Origin: Streptomyces sp. 549
GTDB lineage: Bacteria; Actinomycetota; Actinomycetes; Streptomycetales; Streptomycetaceae
Assembly (NCBI RefSeq): GCF_030124175.1
Contig: NZ_JASKMT010000004.1
Span: forward strand, 62,001-126,000
DNA length: 64,000 nucleotides
Direction of reading: 5' to 3'
The notes below the pieces were generated by a model. That model did no database searches. It was not told where the DNA came from and saw nothing but the letters and a program-made list of their open reading frames with translations. The translations under genes and the position numbers were made by a program. Below, in pieces: positions 36,869 to 45,212 of the stretch. Positions within the stretch are counted from its first letter, which is position 1. The number at the start of each line of letters is the position of its first letter.

Positions 36869-38310
36869 GGCGCCGGCTCCGTCCGGTCGGCCGGGAACCC
36901 GCTGCCGCTCAGTTCCTTCGTGTCCGTGCCGTCCCCGGCTCGGGCATCTGCTCCCCCGCCCCCGCCCGGCACGACGCCCTCCTCGCCGTCGGGGTCGATC
37001 GGGACGGGCAGGAACGCCTCCACCGCCCAGCCGCCGTCACCCGTCGGCCCCACGGTCAGCACACCGTCCAGCATCGCGGCACGTTCACGCATGCCCAGCA
37101 GGCCGTGACCGGCTCCCGGTGAGGGCTGCGGCGCGGTGTCCGGCGCCTCGTTGACGACACGCAGGCCCAACCCGCTCAGCACATAGCTGAGTTCCACGCT
37201 GGCCGGAGCACCCGGCGCATGCCGCAGCGTGTTGCTCAGTGCCTCCTGCACGATCCGGTACGCGGACAGTTCCACGCCCGGCGGCAGCGCACGCACCGCA
37301 CCCGTCGTGGTCTTCCGCACTCCCAGCCCGGCCGCCCGCACCCCGTCCAGCAGGGTGTCGAGGTCGGCGAGGGTGGGCTGCGGCGCCTCCGGAACCGACG
37401 GCATGTCGGCCCGCACGACCCCCAGGACGCGCCGCAGCTCGGTCAGCGCGGCCACGGCGTTCTCCCGGATCGTGCCCAGCGCCGCGACCAGTTCCTCCGG
37501 CGGGTCCTCGACCCGGTAGCGGGCGGCCTCCGCCTGGATGGCGACCACCGACATGTGGTGGGCGACGACGTCGTGCAGCTCCCGGGCGATCGTGGTGCGC
37601 TCCTCAAGGACCGTGCGCCGCGACCGCTCCTCCCGCACCACCTCGACCTGCTGCTCCACCCGCTGCTGCGACTGCCACCAGCCGCGCACCAGCAGCAGCA
37701 CACCCAGCGCGGCGCCGCTGACGATGGCCATGCCCGCCACGGTGCCCACCGCGAAGTCCACGGTGTCCCGCATCCACAGCGATGGATGGTTGCCTCCGAC
37801 CACCGTGAGGAACACCCCCACCACCGCCGTCACACCCCACAGATGCGCGGCGACCCGAGGGGGCTTGCGGGCGGCCACGACCAGCATCACCACCAGGTGT
37901 GCGGTGCCGCCCTGCACCGACCAGGGCCACGCACCCCACACGGGCACCACGAGCAGGACCCCCACACAGGTGGCGGCCAGCGAGAGCCAGAACGCCGCGA
38001 TCGGACGGAACAGCGCCAGCATCAGCGGTGCCACCAGGAACAGCCCGCGCACCATCCCGTACGGATCGCTGTTGATGCTGGCCTCGACCAGGAGCAGCAG
38101 CAGGCAGAGAAAGACCACCACCGCGTGCGGTGCCCACCGGGCCGGTCCGCGCAAGGAAGCGGGCAGGCCGCTGGTCCGCCGGGCGGACAGCGGCGGCAGC
38201 GGGTGCCAGGCGAACGCGTTGTCCACCAGTTCCGCTTTCAGCTCGCGCAGCGAACCACGGACCATGCCCCACTCGGAACGCGGATTGGGATCCTCATACT
38301 GTGCCGTCAT
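36865..38310 (-). CDS. Sensor histidine kinase (HisKA_3)
   Basis: The 481-residue kinase has an N-terminal cytoplasmic stretch of about 55 residues, six or so membrane helices to residue 215, a coiled coil (QQRVEQQVEVVREERSRR), and the phospho-acceptor His246 in ARELHDVVAHH. N-box IVQEALSNTLRHAPG and G-box GAGHGLLGMRERA follow. The last 40 residues are Gly/Asp-rich. The signal is unknown. It is co-transcribed with the response regulator; no obvious target lies in the operon. Confidence 0.93.
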   Translation of the reverse strand: MTAQYEDPNPRSEWGMVRGSLRELKAELVDNAFAWHPLPPLSARRTSGLPASLRGPARWAPHAVVVFLCLLLLLVEASINSDPYGMVRGLFLVAPLMLALFRPIAAFWLSLAATCVGVLLVVPVWGAWPWSVQGGTAHLVVMLVVAARKPPRVAAHLWGVTAVVGVFLTVVGGNHPSLWMRDTVDFAVGTVAGMAIVSGAALGVLLLVRGWWQSQQRVEQQVEVVREERSRRTVLEERTTIARELHDVVAHHMSVVAIQAEAARYRVEDPPEELVAALGTIRENAVAALTELRRVLGVVRADMPSVPEAPQPTLADLDTLLDGVRAAGLGVRKTTTGAVRALPPGVELSAYRIVQEALSNTLRHAPGAPASVELSYVLSGLGLRVVNEAPDTAPQPSPGAGHGLLGMRERAAMLDGVLTVGPTGDGGWAVEAFLPVPIDPDGEEGVVPGGGGGADARAGDGTDTKELSGSGFPADRTEPAP

Positions 38311-38378
38311 GGGAGGGAACGTTACGGACGTCACCGGTTCGTCCGCGTCCGCCCATGGTGCCGTGCTCCGCGTCCCCC

Positions 38379-38681
38379 TCAAGGGGGAGGCGGCCAGGCC
38401 GCTCGCAGCCCACCGGACGGAGACCGGTCGGGGCGGAACGCGTGCCAGGGCCGGGTGATCAGCTCGCGGTAGCTGTGGTGCGAAGGGTGGCGTCCGGCGT
38501 GCCGGAACGTCCACGCCTGCGCGTCCGCGAAGTCCACCGACGGGACGGAGGCGGCGCAGCAGACCGCGCACTGCATGGCGAACGTCACCGGCTCGGCGCC
38601 CGGCTCCCGGTCGGGCCGCAACGTCCACACCTCGTGCCGCAGCACCGACACCGTCCGCCGCGGCCCGCCTTCCAACGGCAC
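38379..38681 (-). CDS. Small zinc-ribbon-like DUF7848-type protein
   Basis: This protein has up to 100 residues. The core, RHEVWTLRPDREPG and FAMQCAVCCAAS followed by AQAWTFRHAGRHPSHHSYREL, resembles the small Streptomyces proteins grouped as DUF7848, in which a Cys cluster and a WxxRH...H motif suggest a metal-binding unit. These genes commonly accompany Scr1/DUF397 regulators, as here. The start could be GTG 38681 or an internal GTG; the C-terminal ten residues are Pro-rich. Function is unknown. Confidence 0.55.
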   Translation of the reverse strand: MPLEGGPRRTVSVLRHEVWTLRPDREPGAEPVTFAMQCAVCCAASVPSVDFADAQAWTFRHAGRHPSHHSYRELITRPWHAFRPDRSPSGGLRAAWPPPP

Positions 38682-38715
38682 GGCGGGCGGGCTGTCCCCG
38701 GGACCCAGCGCCCCC

Positions 38716-39009
38716 TCACGGCAGCCGACTGTGGCGGTTGCGCTCGGCGAGCCGGGCGGCCAGCCCCTCCGTCGACCCGCGCAACCGCAACGCGTCGGTC
38801 AGCCTCCCGGCCGTCTCCTGGTTGCAGCAGCCCAGGTCCACGAGCGGGTTCGGTTCCTCCCGCGCGCACGTCACCGGATCGACCCGCAGCGACGGCAGCA
38901 CGATGCCGCGAGCGGCCAGCACCTCCCGCAACCGGTTCGCCACGTCCTCCGCCGCCCGCAGCCGTTCGACCGCCGCGCGGCGCCGCTCGGTAGTTGCCAC
39001 CTGATCCAC
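38716..39009 (-). CDS. Conserved small hypothetical protein of the Scr1/DUF397 neighbourhood
   Basis: This 97-residue protein is predicted helical: ERLRAAEDVANRLREVLAARGIVLPSLRVDPVT in two adjoining parts, then PLVDLGCCNQETAGRLTDALR with a Cys pair. I know no named family. It is divergent from the helix-turn-helix gene with a 105-base gap. Similar small proteins recur beside Scr1-like regulators in Streptomyces, so it may be part of that module. Confidence 0.65.
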   Translation of the reverse strand: MDQVATTERRRAAVERLRAAEDVANRLREVLAARGIVLPSLRVDPVTCAREEPNPLVDLGCCNQETAGRLTDALRLRGSTEGLAARLAERNRHSRLP

Positions 39010-39059
39010 CTCTTCACTCCGTGTTGCTCATCGACACACCCAGCGTGCCCGAACCCGGC

Positions 39060-39065
39060 TAGCCT
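39060..39065 (+). promoter_or_regulatory. -10 element of the Scr1-like regulator gene
   Basis: TAGCCT lies 50 bases before the GTG. The leader contains the Shine-Dalgarno GGGAG at about 39103-39107. Confidence 0.5.
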
Positions 39066-39114
39066 GAGGAGGGCAAAACGTCCAACAAGGCCACATGTCT
39101 GACAGGGAGTTGCC

Positions 39115-39954
39115 GTGCCCGCACCCAAGAAGCTGGACCCGGGATCCTCGCCGCGTGCCCTCCTGGGCGCCGAACTCCGCTTCCAGCGCGAGCAGGCCGG
39201 CCTGAGCCAGGAGGAGCTGGGCAGGCCGCTGTTCGTCAGCGGCTCGTTCATCGGCCAACTTGAGGCCGGTACACGCCGCATGCAGCCCGAGTACGCCACC
39301 CGCCTGGACGACACCCTCAACACCGGCGGCTTCTTCGCCCGCAACTGCGCGGCGGCCACCACCTCCCGCTACCCGGACCACTTCGCCGAGGCGGCGGAGG
39401 CCGAGGCGGTGGCACAGTCCATCAAGGAGTACGCGCCCCTCCTCATCCCGGGGTTGCTCCAGACAGAGGGGTATGCGCGGGCCGTGTTCCGCGCATACCA
39501 GCCCACCGCCCCCGAGGAGACGATCGACGAACTCGTCGCTGCTCGACTTGAACGGGCAGCCATCCTGAACCATCCAACGCAGCCGCTGTTGTGGGTGGTG
39601 CTGGATGAGAACGTGCTGCGCCGGGTCGTGGGCTGCGCTTCGACAATGGCCGATTCCCTCAACGCGGTATGCCGCCTCGTGCAGCAGCACCGCATCATCG
39701 TCCAGGTCCTGCCCTTCTCCGCAGGAGCGCACCCCGCCCTCGGCGGCGGCCTGAAAGTGATGGACTTCAGCGACGCAGCCCCTCTCGTCTACGTGGAGGG
39801 CCTGGGAACCGGGAAGCTGATCGACGATCCGTCGCTGGTGACCAGGTATCGCCTGTCCTACGATCTGCTCGGGGCCGCCGCGCTGTCGCCGAAGGCGTCC
39901 CTCACGCTGATCGCTTCGGTGGCGGAGGAGTACGCCCATGAGGACTCACCATGA
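39115..39954 (+). CDS. Scr1-type helix-turn-helix regulator with DUF5753 domain
   Basis: The 279-residue protein has an N-terminal XRE helix-turn-helix (LRFQREQAGLSQEELG, VSGSFIGQLEAGTRR) and a DUF5753 effector domain from about residue 90. YAPLLIPGLLQTEGYARAV and ARLERAAILN are its hallmarks, with VIVQVLPF-like IIVQVLPFSAGAHPAL further on. Such proteins pair with DUF397 partners; in S. coelicolor Scr1/Scr2-type pairs were described as antitoxin/toxin-like regulators. It overlaps the DUF397 gene by 17 bases. Confidence 0.9.
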   Translation: MPAPKKLDPGSSPRALLGAELRFQREQAGLSQEELGRPLFVSGSFIGQLEAGTRRMQPEYATRLDDTLNTGGFFARNCAAATTSRYPDHFAEAAEAEAVAQSIKEYAPLLIPGLLQTEGYARAVFRAYQPTAPEETIDELVAARLERAAILNHPTQPLLWVVLDENVLRRVVGCASTMADSLNAVCRLVQQHRIIVQVLPFSAGAHPALGGGLKVMDFSDAAPLVYVEGLGTGKLIDDPSLVTRYRLSYDLLGAAALSPKASLTLIASVAEEYAHEDSP

Positions 39955-40156
39955 CGGCAGCGCGGGCGAATGGCGCGCCTCCAGCTACAGCGACGGCAGC
40001 GGAGGCAACTGCCTCCAGGTGCGGGACGACCTGACCGGCGAAGCCGTGCCCGTCCGCGACTCGAAGGACCCGGGACGCGGCACGCTCACCGTCCCGGCAC
40101 CCGAGTGGACCGCCTTCGTCACGGCCGTGAAGACGGGCGTGCTGAACGGCAGTTGA
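39938..40156 (+). CDS. DUF397-domain protein (partner of the Scr1-type regulator)
   Basis: This 72-residue protein has the DUF397 pattern: EWRASSYSDGSGGNCLQV, VPVRDSKDPGRGTLT and PEWTAFVTAVKTG. In Streptomyces DUF397 proteins bind or counteract the Scr1-like regulator; the pair is often called toxin-antitoxin-like although the toxicity is not general. It overlaps the upstream gene by 17 bases, so the two are co-translated. Confidence 0.92.
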   Translation: MRTHHDGSAGEWRASSYSDGSGGNCLQVRDDLTGEAVPVRDSKDPGRGTLTVPAPEWTAFVTAVKTGVLNGS

Positions 40157-40221
40157 CCGTCACCAGCAACGGCTGTCGGGAAGCAGGAACGTCCGGCGAG
40201 GGCTCCAGGAGGTGCTGACGC

Positions 40222-41046
40222 TTGCCACGTGCCCGGAGGGTGAGGAAGGGCTCCGTGGGCGAGCTGTTCCTCGGCCTGCACGGCGTCGTGGATGTCGACA
40301 CCTCCGTCCTCGCACGCTGGCGCCAGGACGACGTGGCCGAGCCGGCTGACGGGATCAACGGCCTGATCGTCAGCCGGGCCGACGCGTACGGCTGGCCCTC
40401 GGTCCACTCCAGCGCGGGTGTGCCACCCGGGCGCCGCTGGTGGCACCTGGATGCAGGCGGTGACTGGCAGCACCCTGGCCGGCAGACCGAGATGGCCTGG
40501 TGCCAGGTCGACGTTGCTCCCCAGTTACCCGGGCAGCGCCTGCCCTTCCTCCCGCTTGCCATCCTCCTGTCCGACGCGCTGAACGCCGTCGGCACCTATC
40601 GCCTCACCGGCTTCCACGCCCTGGTGCCCCTGGAAGCAGCCGCCGATGCCCGCCCGGCACTCGCCTCCATGGCGGAGTGGCAGGAGCTGACCGCCTTCCG
40701 GCAGCCTGAGCGCACCCTGCACGTCCGGTTGGAAGGGGCTCCGGACTCACTACAGGCCGATGTGCTCGCAGCCACAGCCCAGGAACTCGCCCAAGGACAC
40801 CTGACGTGCCGACCCGGGCCGCAGGCCGACGGTCTTCCTACGGGTGTCGCTGCTCAGCCCGTGGGCCACGAGCGTCTGCGGGACGTCCGCGCCGGAGAAC
40901 TCGGCCTGGGCTTTGACTGCGCTGTCCGGGGGTGGGGCCCGGACACAGCAGCGTGGATTGCCGAACTCTTCGTCGAGGCGCTGCGGCAGCAGTCACGCCG
41001 GACACCGGGCAGCGTGCTCGTCGCGGTGGGAAGCAAACTACCTTGA
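40222..41046 (+). CDS. Hypothetical protein with a TTA codon
   Basis: I do not recognise a family for this 274-residue protein. It appears soluble, with beta-strand-rich segments (YGWPSVHSSAGVPPGRRWWH, TYRLTGFHALVPL) and a C-terminal helix. The TTG start is supported by AGGAGG at 40207-40212. A TTA codon at 40525-40527 implies bldA dependence. Its last codons run into a DUF397 remnant in another frame, so the 3' end may have been altered by a recombination event. Confidence 0.65.
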   Translation: MPRARRVRKGSVGELFLGLHGVVDVDTSVLARWRQDDVAEPADGINGLIVSRADAYGWPSVHSSAGVPPGRRWWHLDAGGDWQHPGRQTEMAWCQVDVAPQLPGQRLPFLPLAILLSDALNAVGTYRLTGFHALVPLEAAADARPALASMAEWQELTAFRQPERTLHVRLEGAPDSLQADVLAATAQELAQGHLTCRPGPQADGLPTGVAAQPVGHERLRDVRAGELGLGFDCAVRGWGPDTAAWIAELFVEALRQQSRRTPGSVLVAVGSKLP

Positions 41047-41170
41047 GGCGCCGGACGGATTGAACGCAACCGTTCCCGTCCGCGACTCCAAGGATGCAGG
41101 AAGCGGCAGCCTCCACACCGTGCCCCACGTCGGCCCGTCATTACGTGGCCCACGAAGCCAGCTGCCCTGA
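41027..41170 (+). pseudogene. Truncated DUF397 gene
   Basis: In the frame beginning at 41027 the sequence reads EAPDGLNATVPVRDSKDAG, a good match to the DUF397 core (compare VPVRDSKDPG in the intact copy). The N-terminal WRxSSYS half and a start codon are missing, and the C-terminal WxxFV motif has degenerated. It overlaps the last codons of the upstream hypothetical gene. It is a remnant of a second regulatory module. Confidence 0.75.
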
Positions 41171-41332
41171 CCAGTAGTTGAAACTTGACGCGCTCCACCG
41201 GACGCATACAGCAAGGACGTGCGTCCCACCTCACTCCCATGAATCACTTGTGTTGGCAGTTGCGATTCTGCTTTCCTGTGGGCACAGATGTCGCGCATGA
41301 CCGGCCGACGTCTGCGACACGGGAGGGGAACC

Positions 41333-43417
41333 GTGCCAGAGGAACGGATCGATCCGTCCGGCATACCGCAGTTCACGGGGAATCTTGAGCTTCTGGAGGA
41401 GAAGGCCGGGAGTCTGAGGAAGGACGCCAAGGCCATCCGGGAGACCGGAGCGAGCATCCACACCGGCTTCCAGGGACTCAGCTCGTTCTACGACGCCCCG
41501 GAGGCGGAACAGCTCTTCGCCACCACCAAGCCGGTCTCGACACGTGCGGACGGCTTCGGCGACAAGCTGGAGAAGGTCAGCTCGGCCCTGGACGACTACG
41601 CCGCCGAGGTCCGGCCGATCGACAGCAAGCTGAAACGTCTCCGCACGGAGGCGACCGCCTTCGTCAACTCGATCGAGGGCGACGCGGACTGGCGCAAGGA
41701 CGAGGACAACACCACCAGGAACAACGACCTCCACCAGGACGTGAGCGTGGCGGTCGCCCAGTTCTGGGCTGCGGAGCGCCGTGCGGCGAACCGCATCCTC
41801 CGCCTTGTCGGCGGCACTCCGTGGACGGCCGACGACGGCTCGGGCGGAGACCACATGTACGGCCTGAGCACCGCTGACATGAAGAAGGCGGGCGAGACCC
41901 CTTGGGGCAAGGTCGTCGAGCGGCAGCGGGAGTGGTGGGAAGTCGGGCACCACATCAAGAGCTTCGCCTGGGACGGCTTCGTCATCGACGGTGCCTGGGC
42001 GGCCCTGAAGGGCCTCGGAACCCTGGTCAACCCGTGGGGCGACGACTTCGGCAACGCCTGGTCCGGCCTAGCGGACGCCTTCGGAGGCATCGGCCTCTAC
42101 ACCGTCGCGCCCTTCGAGTGGGTACTCGACAAGACGCTCGGCACGTACGAGGAGACGGCCGACGAGAAGCGTATGAAGCAGGCCGCCAGGGACTTCGGCA
42201 AGGGCATGGTGGCCTGGGACGAGTGGGGCCGGAACCCGACACGCGCCGCCGGGCTGGTCACCTTCAACGTGCTCACACTGGGCGTCGTGGGCAGCAAGGC
42301 CGGAACCGCCGGCAAATTCAGCAGGACCGCCCACACCGCAGGCCGCCTCGCCGACCCCATGACCTACATCGGCAAGGGTGTGGGAGTCACCGTCGGTAAG
42401 CTGCCCAAGATCAGCGAAGTCGCCGCCAACCTGAACCGAGTCACGACCGGTCTTGTCGCCAAGCTGCCGGACGGCCGGGTCTCGCTTCCGCTGCGGACGG
42501 ACACGGTCCCTGAGTTGCCATCGACGCCCCCACAGACGGGTCGCTCGTCCGGGAACCTGGCCGTAGAGGAGGTGAGGCTCCCCGACGGCAGGCTCTTGAC
42601 ACCATCGGGACGGCTCCTGGACCCGGACGGCAATCTGCTTCCCGCCAACCGCCAGGTCGAAGCCGCTGGCCCACGAGGTGGCACAAGCCCGCCGGAGTTG
42701 GCAGGCCCCGCAGGGCGCGCGTCGGGCGAGCCTTCGGCCCCGTCCGTTGTGAACGCCGCAGACAACGCCAGACAGAGCACGGTGACCACGGGCGAGACGA
42801 GCACCGACGTAGGCGACGTCAACGGCCGCGCCCACTACCGAGATGGCGGTGAACCGCCCAACGGGCGGGCGACCACCCCAGAGGTCCCCGGCTACCTCGA
42901 AGAACTTTTCCGACGGGAGTCCCCGCGAGGAGTCAACGACCCCCTGCCGTCATTCGACGAGGTACGACAGGCTTTGCTGGACCGGCAGCTGACGCCTTCG
43001 AACCGCTCTTACACCTCGGAGCAGGGACATGCGTATGCCACGCGGGTCTTCGCAGGCGGAAGGGCTGACGGACAGACGGTACTGGCGGGCCACGGCTTTC
43101 TGGAGAGCAGAGCCGGAGTTCTTACGGTACCTCCGGGCACTTCTATTTCATTCTATGTGCAACACGGTGAGAGAATACCCGGATTGAATGGCGTGGCAGT
43201 GGAAAGCGGAGTGTACCCTAAAGGTGGGTACGTGGAGACCTTCCACGCAGGGGATCAGATACCGAACTACACTCTGGGATCACCTCAAGCAAGGCTCGGC
43301 GAGGGGTTCAGCGTCATGGAAGAATCCACGACGGTGGCGAATCGTACAAAACTGTCCGAACTCCTGCGGCCCGGAATGGGAGAAATACACTGGGCGGCAT
43401 GCCGCGAGGTAAGGTAA
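41333..43417 (+). CDS. Polymorphic-toxin-like protein with C-terminal Stv-like domain
   Basis: The 694-residue protein has an N-terminal helical region to about residue 200 of the type VII/WXG-like class (NLELLEEKAGSLRKDAKAI, then DALxE-like helices). A Trp-rich middle follows (WWEVGHHIKSFAWDGFVIDGAW), then a Gly/Ala hydrophobic segment near 320-345. A repetitive linker (LPDGRLLTPSGRLLDPDGNL) precedes a C-terminal domain at about 550-694. That domain, with AGHGFLESRAG, VPPGTSISFYVQHG, LRPGMGEIHWAACR, matches what is called the putative adhesin Stv domain in actinobacteria; an enzymatic His/Cys role is possible. GTG 41333 follows GGGAGGGG. GC content falls within its last 300 bases. Confidence 0.75.
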   Translation: MPEERIDPSGIPQFTGNLELLEEKAGSLRKDAKAIRETGASIHTGFQGLSSFYDAPEAEQLFATTKPVSTRADGFGDKLEKVSSALDDYAAEVRPIDSKLKRLRTEATAFVNSIEGDADWRKDEDNTTRNNDLHQDVSVAVAQFWAAERRAANRILRLVGGTPWTADDGSGGDHMYGLSTADMKKAGETPWGKVVERQREWWEVGHHIKSFAWDGFVIDGAWAALKGLGTLVNPWGDDFGNAWSGLADAFGGIGLYTVAPFEWVLDKTLGTYEETADEKRMKQAARDFGKGMVAWDEWGRNPTRAAGLVTFNVLTLGVVGSKAGTAGKFSRTAHTAGRLADPMTYIGKGVGVTVGKLPKISEVAANLNRVTTGLVAKLPDGRVSLPLRTDTVPELPSTPPQTGRSSGNLAVEEVRLPDGRLLTPSGRLLDPDGNLLPANRQVEAAGPRGGTSPPELAGPAGRASGEPSAPSVVNAADNARQSTVTTGETSTDVGDVNGRAHYRDGGEPPNGRATTPEVPGYLEELFRRESPRGVNDPLPSFDEVRQALLDRQLTPSNRSYTSEQGHAYATRVFAGGRADGQTVLAGHGFLESRAGVLTVPPGTSISFYVQHGERIPGLNGVAVESGVYPKGGYVETFHAGDQIPNYTLGSPQARLGEGFSVMEESTTVANRTKLSELLRPGMGEIHWAACREVR

Positions 43418-43437
43418 CCGACATCACTGGAGAGACG

Positions 43438-43854
43438 ATGCACCCCTTCAGGGACAGCGAATACGAGTGGGTCCTCACCAGCGTCGCACTCGTCGTCGAG
43501 GAAGATTCACTGAACCCAGAATATGTGACGGAGATCCTGCAAGTCCAGCCCACATCATCCGGGAAGCCTAGTATTAGCCCTTGGTGGCCAGAGCCTCTTC
43601 CGGGCAGTTGGGCCTGGGAAGTAAACGAACACACCTCCCGGGATTTCACCACGCAACTGAACCAGGCCCTTGAGATCATCGAGCAGAAAAGGGGGGAACT
43701 CAAACTCCTGACGAACGAGGGCATCGACGTCTATCTACACATTTACGGATTCGCCGGCAACAACTCTGCGGTCACCATTTCGGGCGATCAGATGAGAAAA
43801 CTCTCGCTCGCGGGAATCCCAGTGCTCTTCTCACCGAACACCAATGAGAGATGA
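43438..43854 (+). CDS. DUF4279-like immunity-type protein, copy A
   Basis: This 138-residue protein has the DUF4279 plan: a first strand YEWVLTSVALVVEE, then NPEYVTEILQVQPT, a WAWEV strand, a helix with QALEIIEQKRGELKLL and a closing strand/helix pair. DUF4279 proteins occur repeatedly next to polymorphic toxins. GGAGAG precedes ATG 43438; ATG 43399 in frame would overlap the toxin gene by 19 bases. Codon use is clearly less GC-biased than in the core genes. Confidence 0.7.
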   Translation: MHPFRDSEYEWVLTSVALVVEEDSLNPEYVTEILQVQPTSSGKPSISPWWPEPLPGSWAWEVNEHTSRDFTTQLNQALEIIEQKRGELKLLTNEGIDVYLHIYGFAGNNSAVTISGDQMRKLSLAGIPVLFSPNTNER

Positions 43855-43858
43855 CAAC

Positions 43859-44305
43859 ATGGAGAAAAAGACCCGCACGAGAAAGACCTTCTGCGACGTA
43901 CAGGTCTCTCTACTCGTGACCGCACCGAATCTCAATGGAGGGTTCGTCACGCAAGTCCTGGAGGCCGAGCCAACAAGTGAGATCGACAAGGGTCGCTACC
44001 CAGACTTCAGAGACGGGCAACCATTCTGGATCCTCTCCTCACAGGTAGAGCCTGACACTGACCCCGTGAAGGCGATTGAGTCATTTCTCACCGAGCTTCT
44101 GAGAAAAAGAAGCCAGCTGGACCAGCTGACCGAAACGGGGCACCTGGCATCCATCGACATCTCGGGGCGGGCAGAAACCCAACAGCACCTGTACTTGCCT
44201 CCGGAGGTGTTGCGCCTGCTGGGTGACACAGGCATGCCCGTATCTGTCACTGTCCTCTCCGATGCAGTCAAAGATGACATGGCATGGTTGACGGAGGGTC
44301 GATAG
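43859..44305 (+). CDS. DUF4279-like immunity-type protein, copy B
   Basis: The 148-residue protein follows the same plan as copy A (FCDVQVSLLVTAPNLNGGFVTQ in two parts, VLEAEPTSE, FWILSSQV, FLTELLRKRSQLDQL, LPPEVLRLLGDTGMPVSV) but shares little direct identity, as expected of immunity paralogues of different specificity. GAGAGA precedes ATG 43859; ATG 43844 in frame would overlap copy A. A frame without N-terminal signal suggests a cytoplasmic site. Confidence 0.65.
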   Translation: MEKKTRTRKTFCDVQVSLLVTAPNLNGGFVTQVLEAEPTSEIDKGRYPDFRDGQPFWILSSQVEPDTDPVKAIESFLTELLRKRSQLDQLTETGHLASIDISGRAETQQHLYLPPEVLRLLGDTGMPVSVTVLSDAVKDDMAWLTEGR

Positions 44306-44329
44306 GTCGCTGCCGTCAACAGGATCATG

Positions 44330-44722
44330 GTGCGTATCGCCGGAGGCTTCAAAGAATTTTGGTGGTGTGCAGAAGAAAGCTGCCCACATCACAAAGACAG
44401 CTTGACCGATCATACCCGCGGGAAAGCAGAAGCAGACGTTATCCCCATAGCCGACTACTTCGATCACGGTCACGCGCTATGGGAAATTATGGGCGTCGCC
44501 GTTGACGTTCTCGGGTCCGAGCAGGGCATAGTCGGCGGCTACTCCATTGTGACTGACGGCGAGTGGATATGGCGCCAGGATCTGGGATTCTACGTGCGCA
44601 CCTACAACCTGTCCCTGCCCACAGATCTCCTGTCACGAATCCGCGAGTTGAACTACACGATTCCCGATGTTCCCACAGAGAGACTGATCGCCTTGACCGA
44701 GGAATCCGCCGCTCATTTCTAG
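44330..44722 (+). CDS. Immunity-like protein of an unnamed family, paralogue 1
   Basis: This protein of about 130 residues is roughly half identical to the gene at 45213-45605. The shared core is GFKEFW, HALWEIMGV, DVLGSE, GGYSIVTDGEWIWRQDL and NYTIPDVPTER. I know no family name. It starts at GTG 44330 by alignment with the paralogue, or at ATG 44327. It has no signal peptide or membrane helix and sits among DUF4279 and DUF6086 genes, so an immunity role is inferred from position. Confidence 0.6.
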   Translation: MRIAGGFKEFWWCAEESCPHHKDSLTDHTRGKAEADVIPIADYFDHGHALWEIMGVAVDVLGSEQGIVGGYSIVTDGEWIWRQDLGFYVRTYNLSLPTDLLSRIRELNYTIPDVPTERLIALTEESAAHF

Positions 44723-44750
44723 CGCTTCACAGAGCTCCAGGACAGATGGA

Positions 44751-45107
44751 ATGAGCTGCTACTTCCAGACACACAGGGACATCGTGTGGAACCCCTCGAA
44801 CTCCGTGGCCCGTCTCTTTGTTCAGCAGGTGCACCAACAGAGTGAGCGGTTAGGGGTTCCCTCGGGGCTGGGGCCGCTCGCCGAAGACGAGTGCGAGATC
44901 CACGTAGAAACCTTCGCCAGTTTCGTCGACGCCTCAGTCAGAGATTTCAACAATACCAACAATGCCGTCAAGAAAGCTCTGATGCGAGGCGTCACGTTGA
45001 CTTGCCTGGTACTGGCCGAACGCGCCGGACTGTTGGCGTTCGAGACACTGGAGAGCAACTGGCGAGACGAGGTCGTGGAGCTGAGCCGCCACATGACCCG
45101 GCCATGA
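44751..45107 (+). CDS. DUF6086-family protein with a TTA codon
   Basis: This 118-residue protein starts MSCYFQTHRDIVWNPSNSVA and has LGVPSGLGPLAEDECEI, both typical of the DUF6086 proteins found next to Streptomyces polymorphic toxins. The C-terminus is helical and ends ELSRHMTRP. A TTA codon at 44850-44852 suggests bldA control. There is a 28-base gap to the previous gene. Confidence 0.75.
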   Translation: MSCYFQTHRDIVWNPSNSVARLFVQQVHQQSERLGVPSGLGPLAEDECEIHVETFASFVDASVRDFNNTNNAVKKALMRGVTLTCLVLAERAGLLAFETLESNWRDEVVELSRHMTRP

Positions 45108-45212
45108 CCGCTGACGATGCGCCACCCATCTGACCCAACCCGCCAGAACGGACGGGCAACAACGTTCAAGCATCGAATCCGCAGGCACGCCATCATCCGA
45201 GGCGCATAACCC

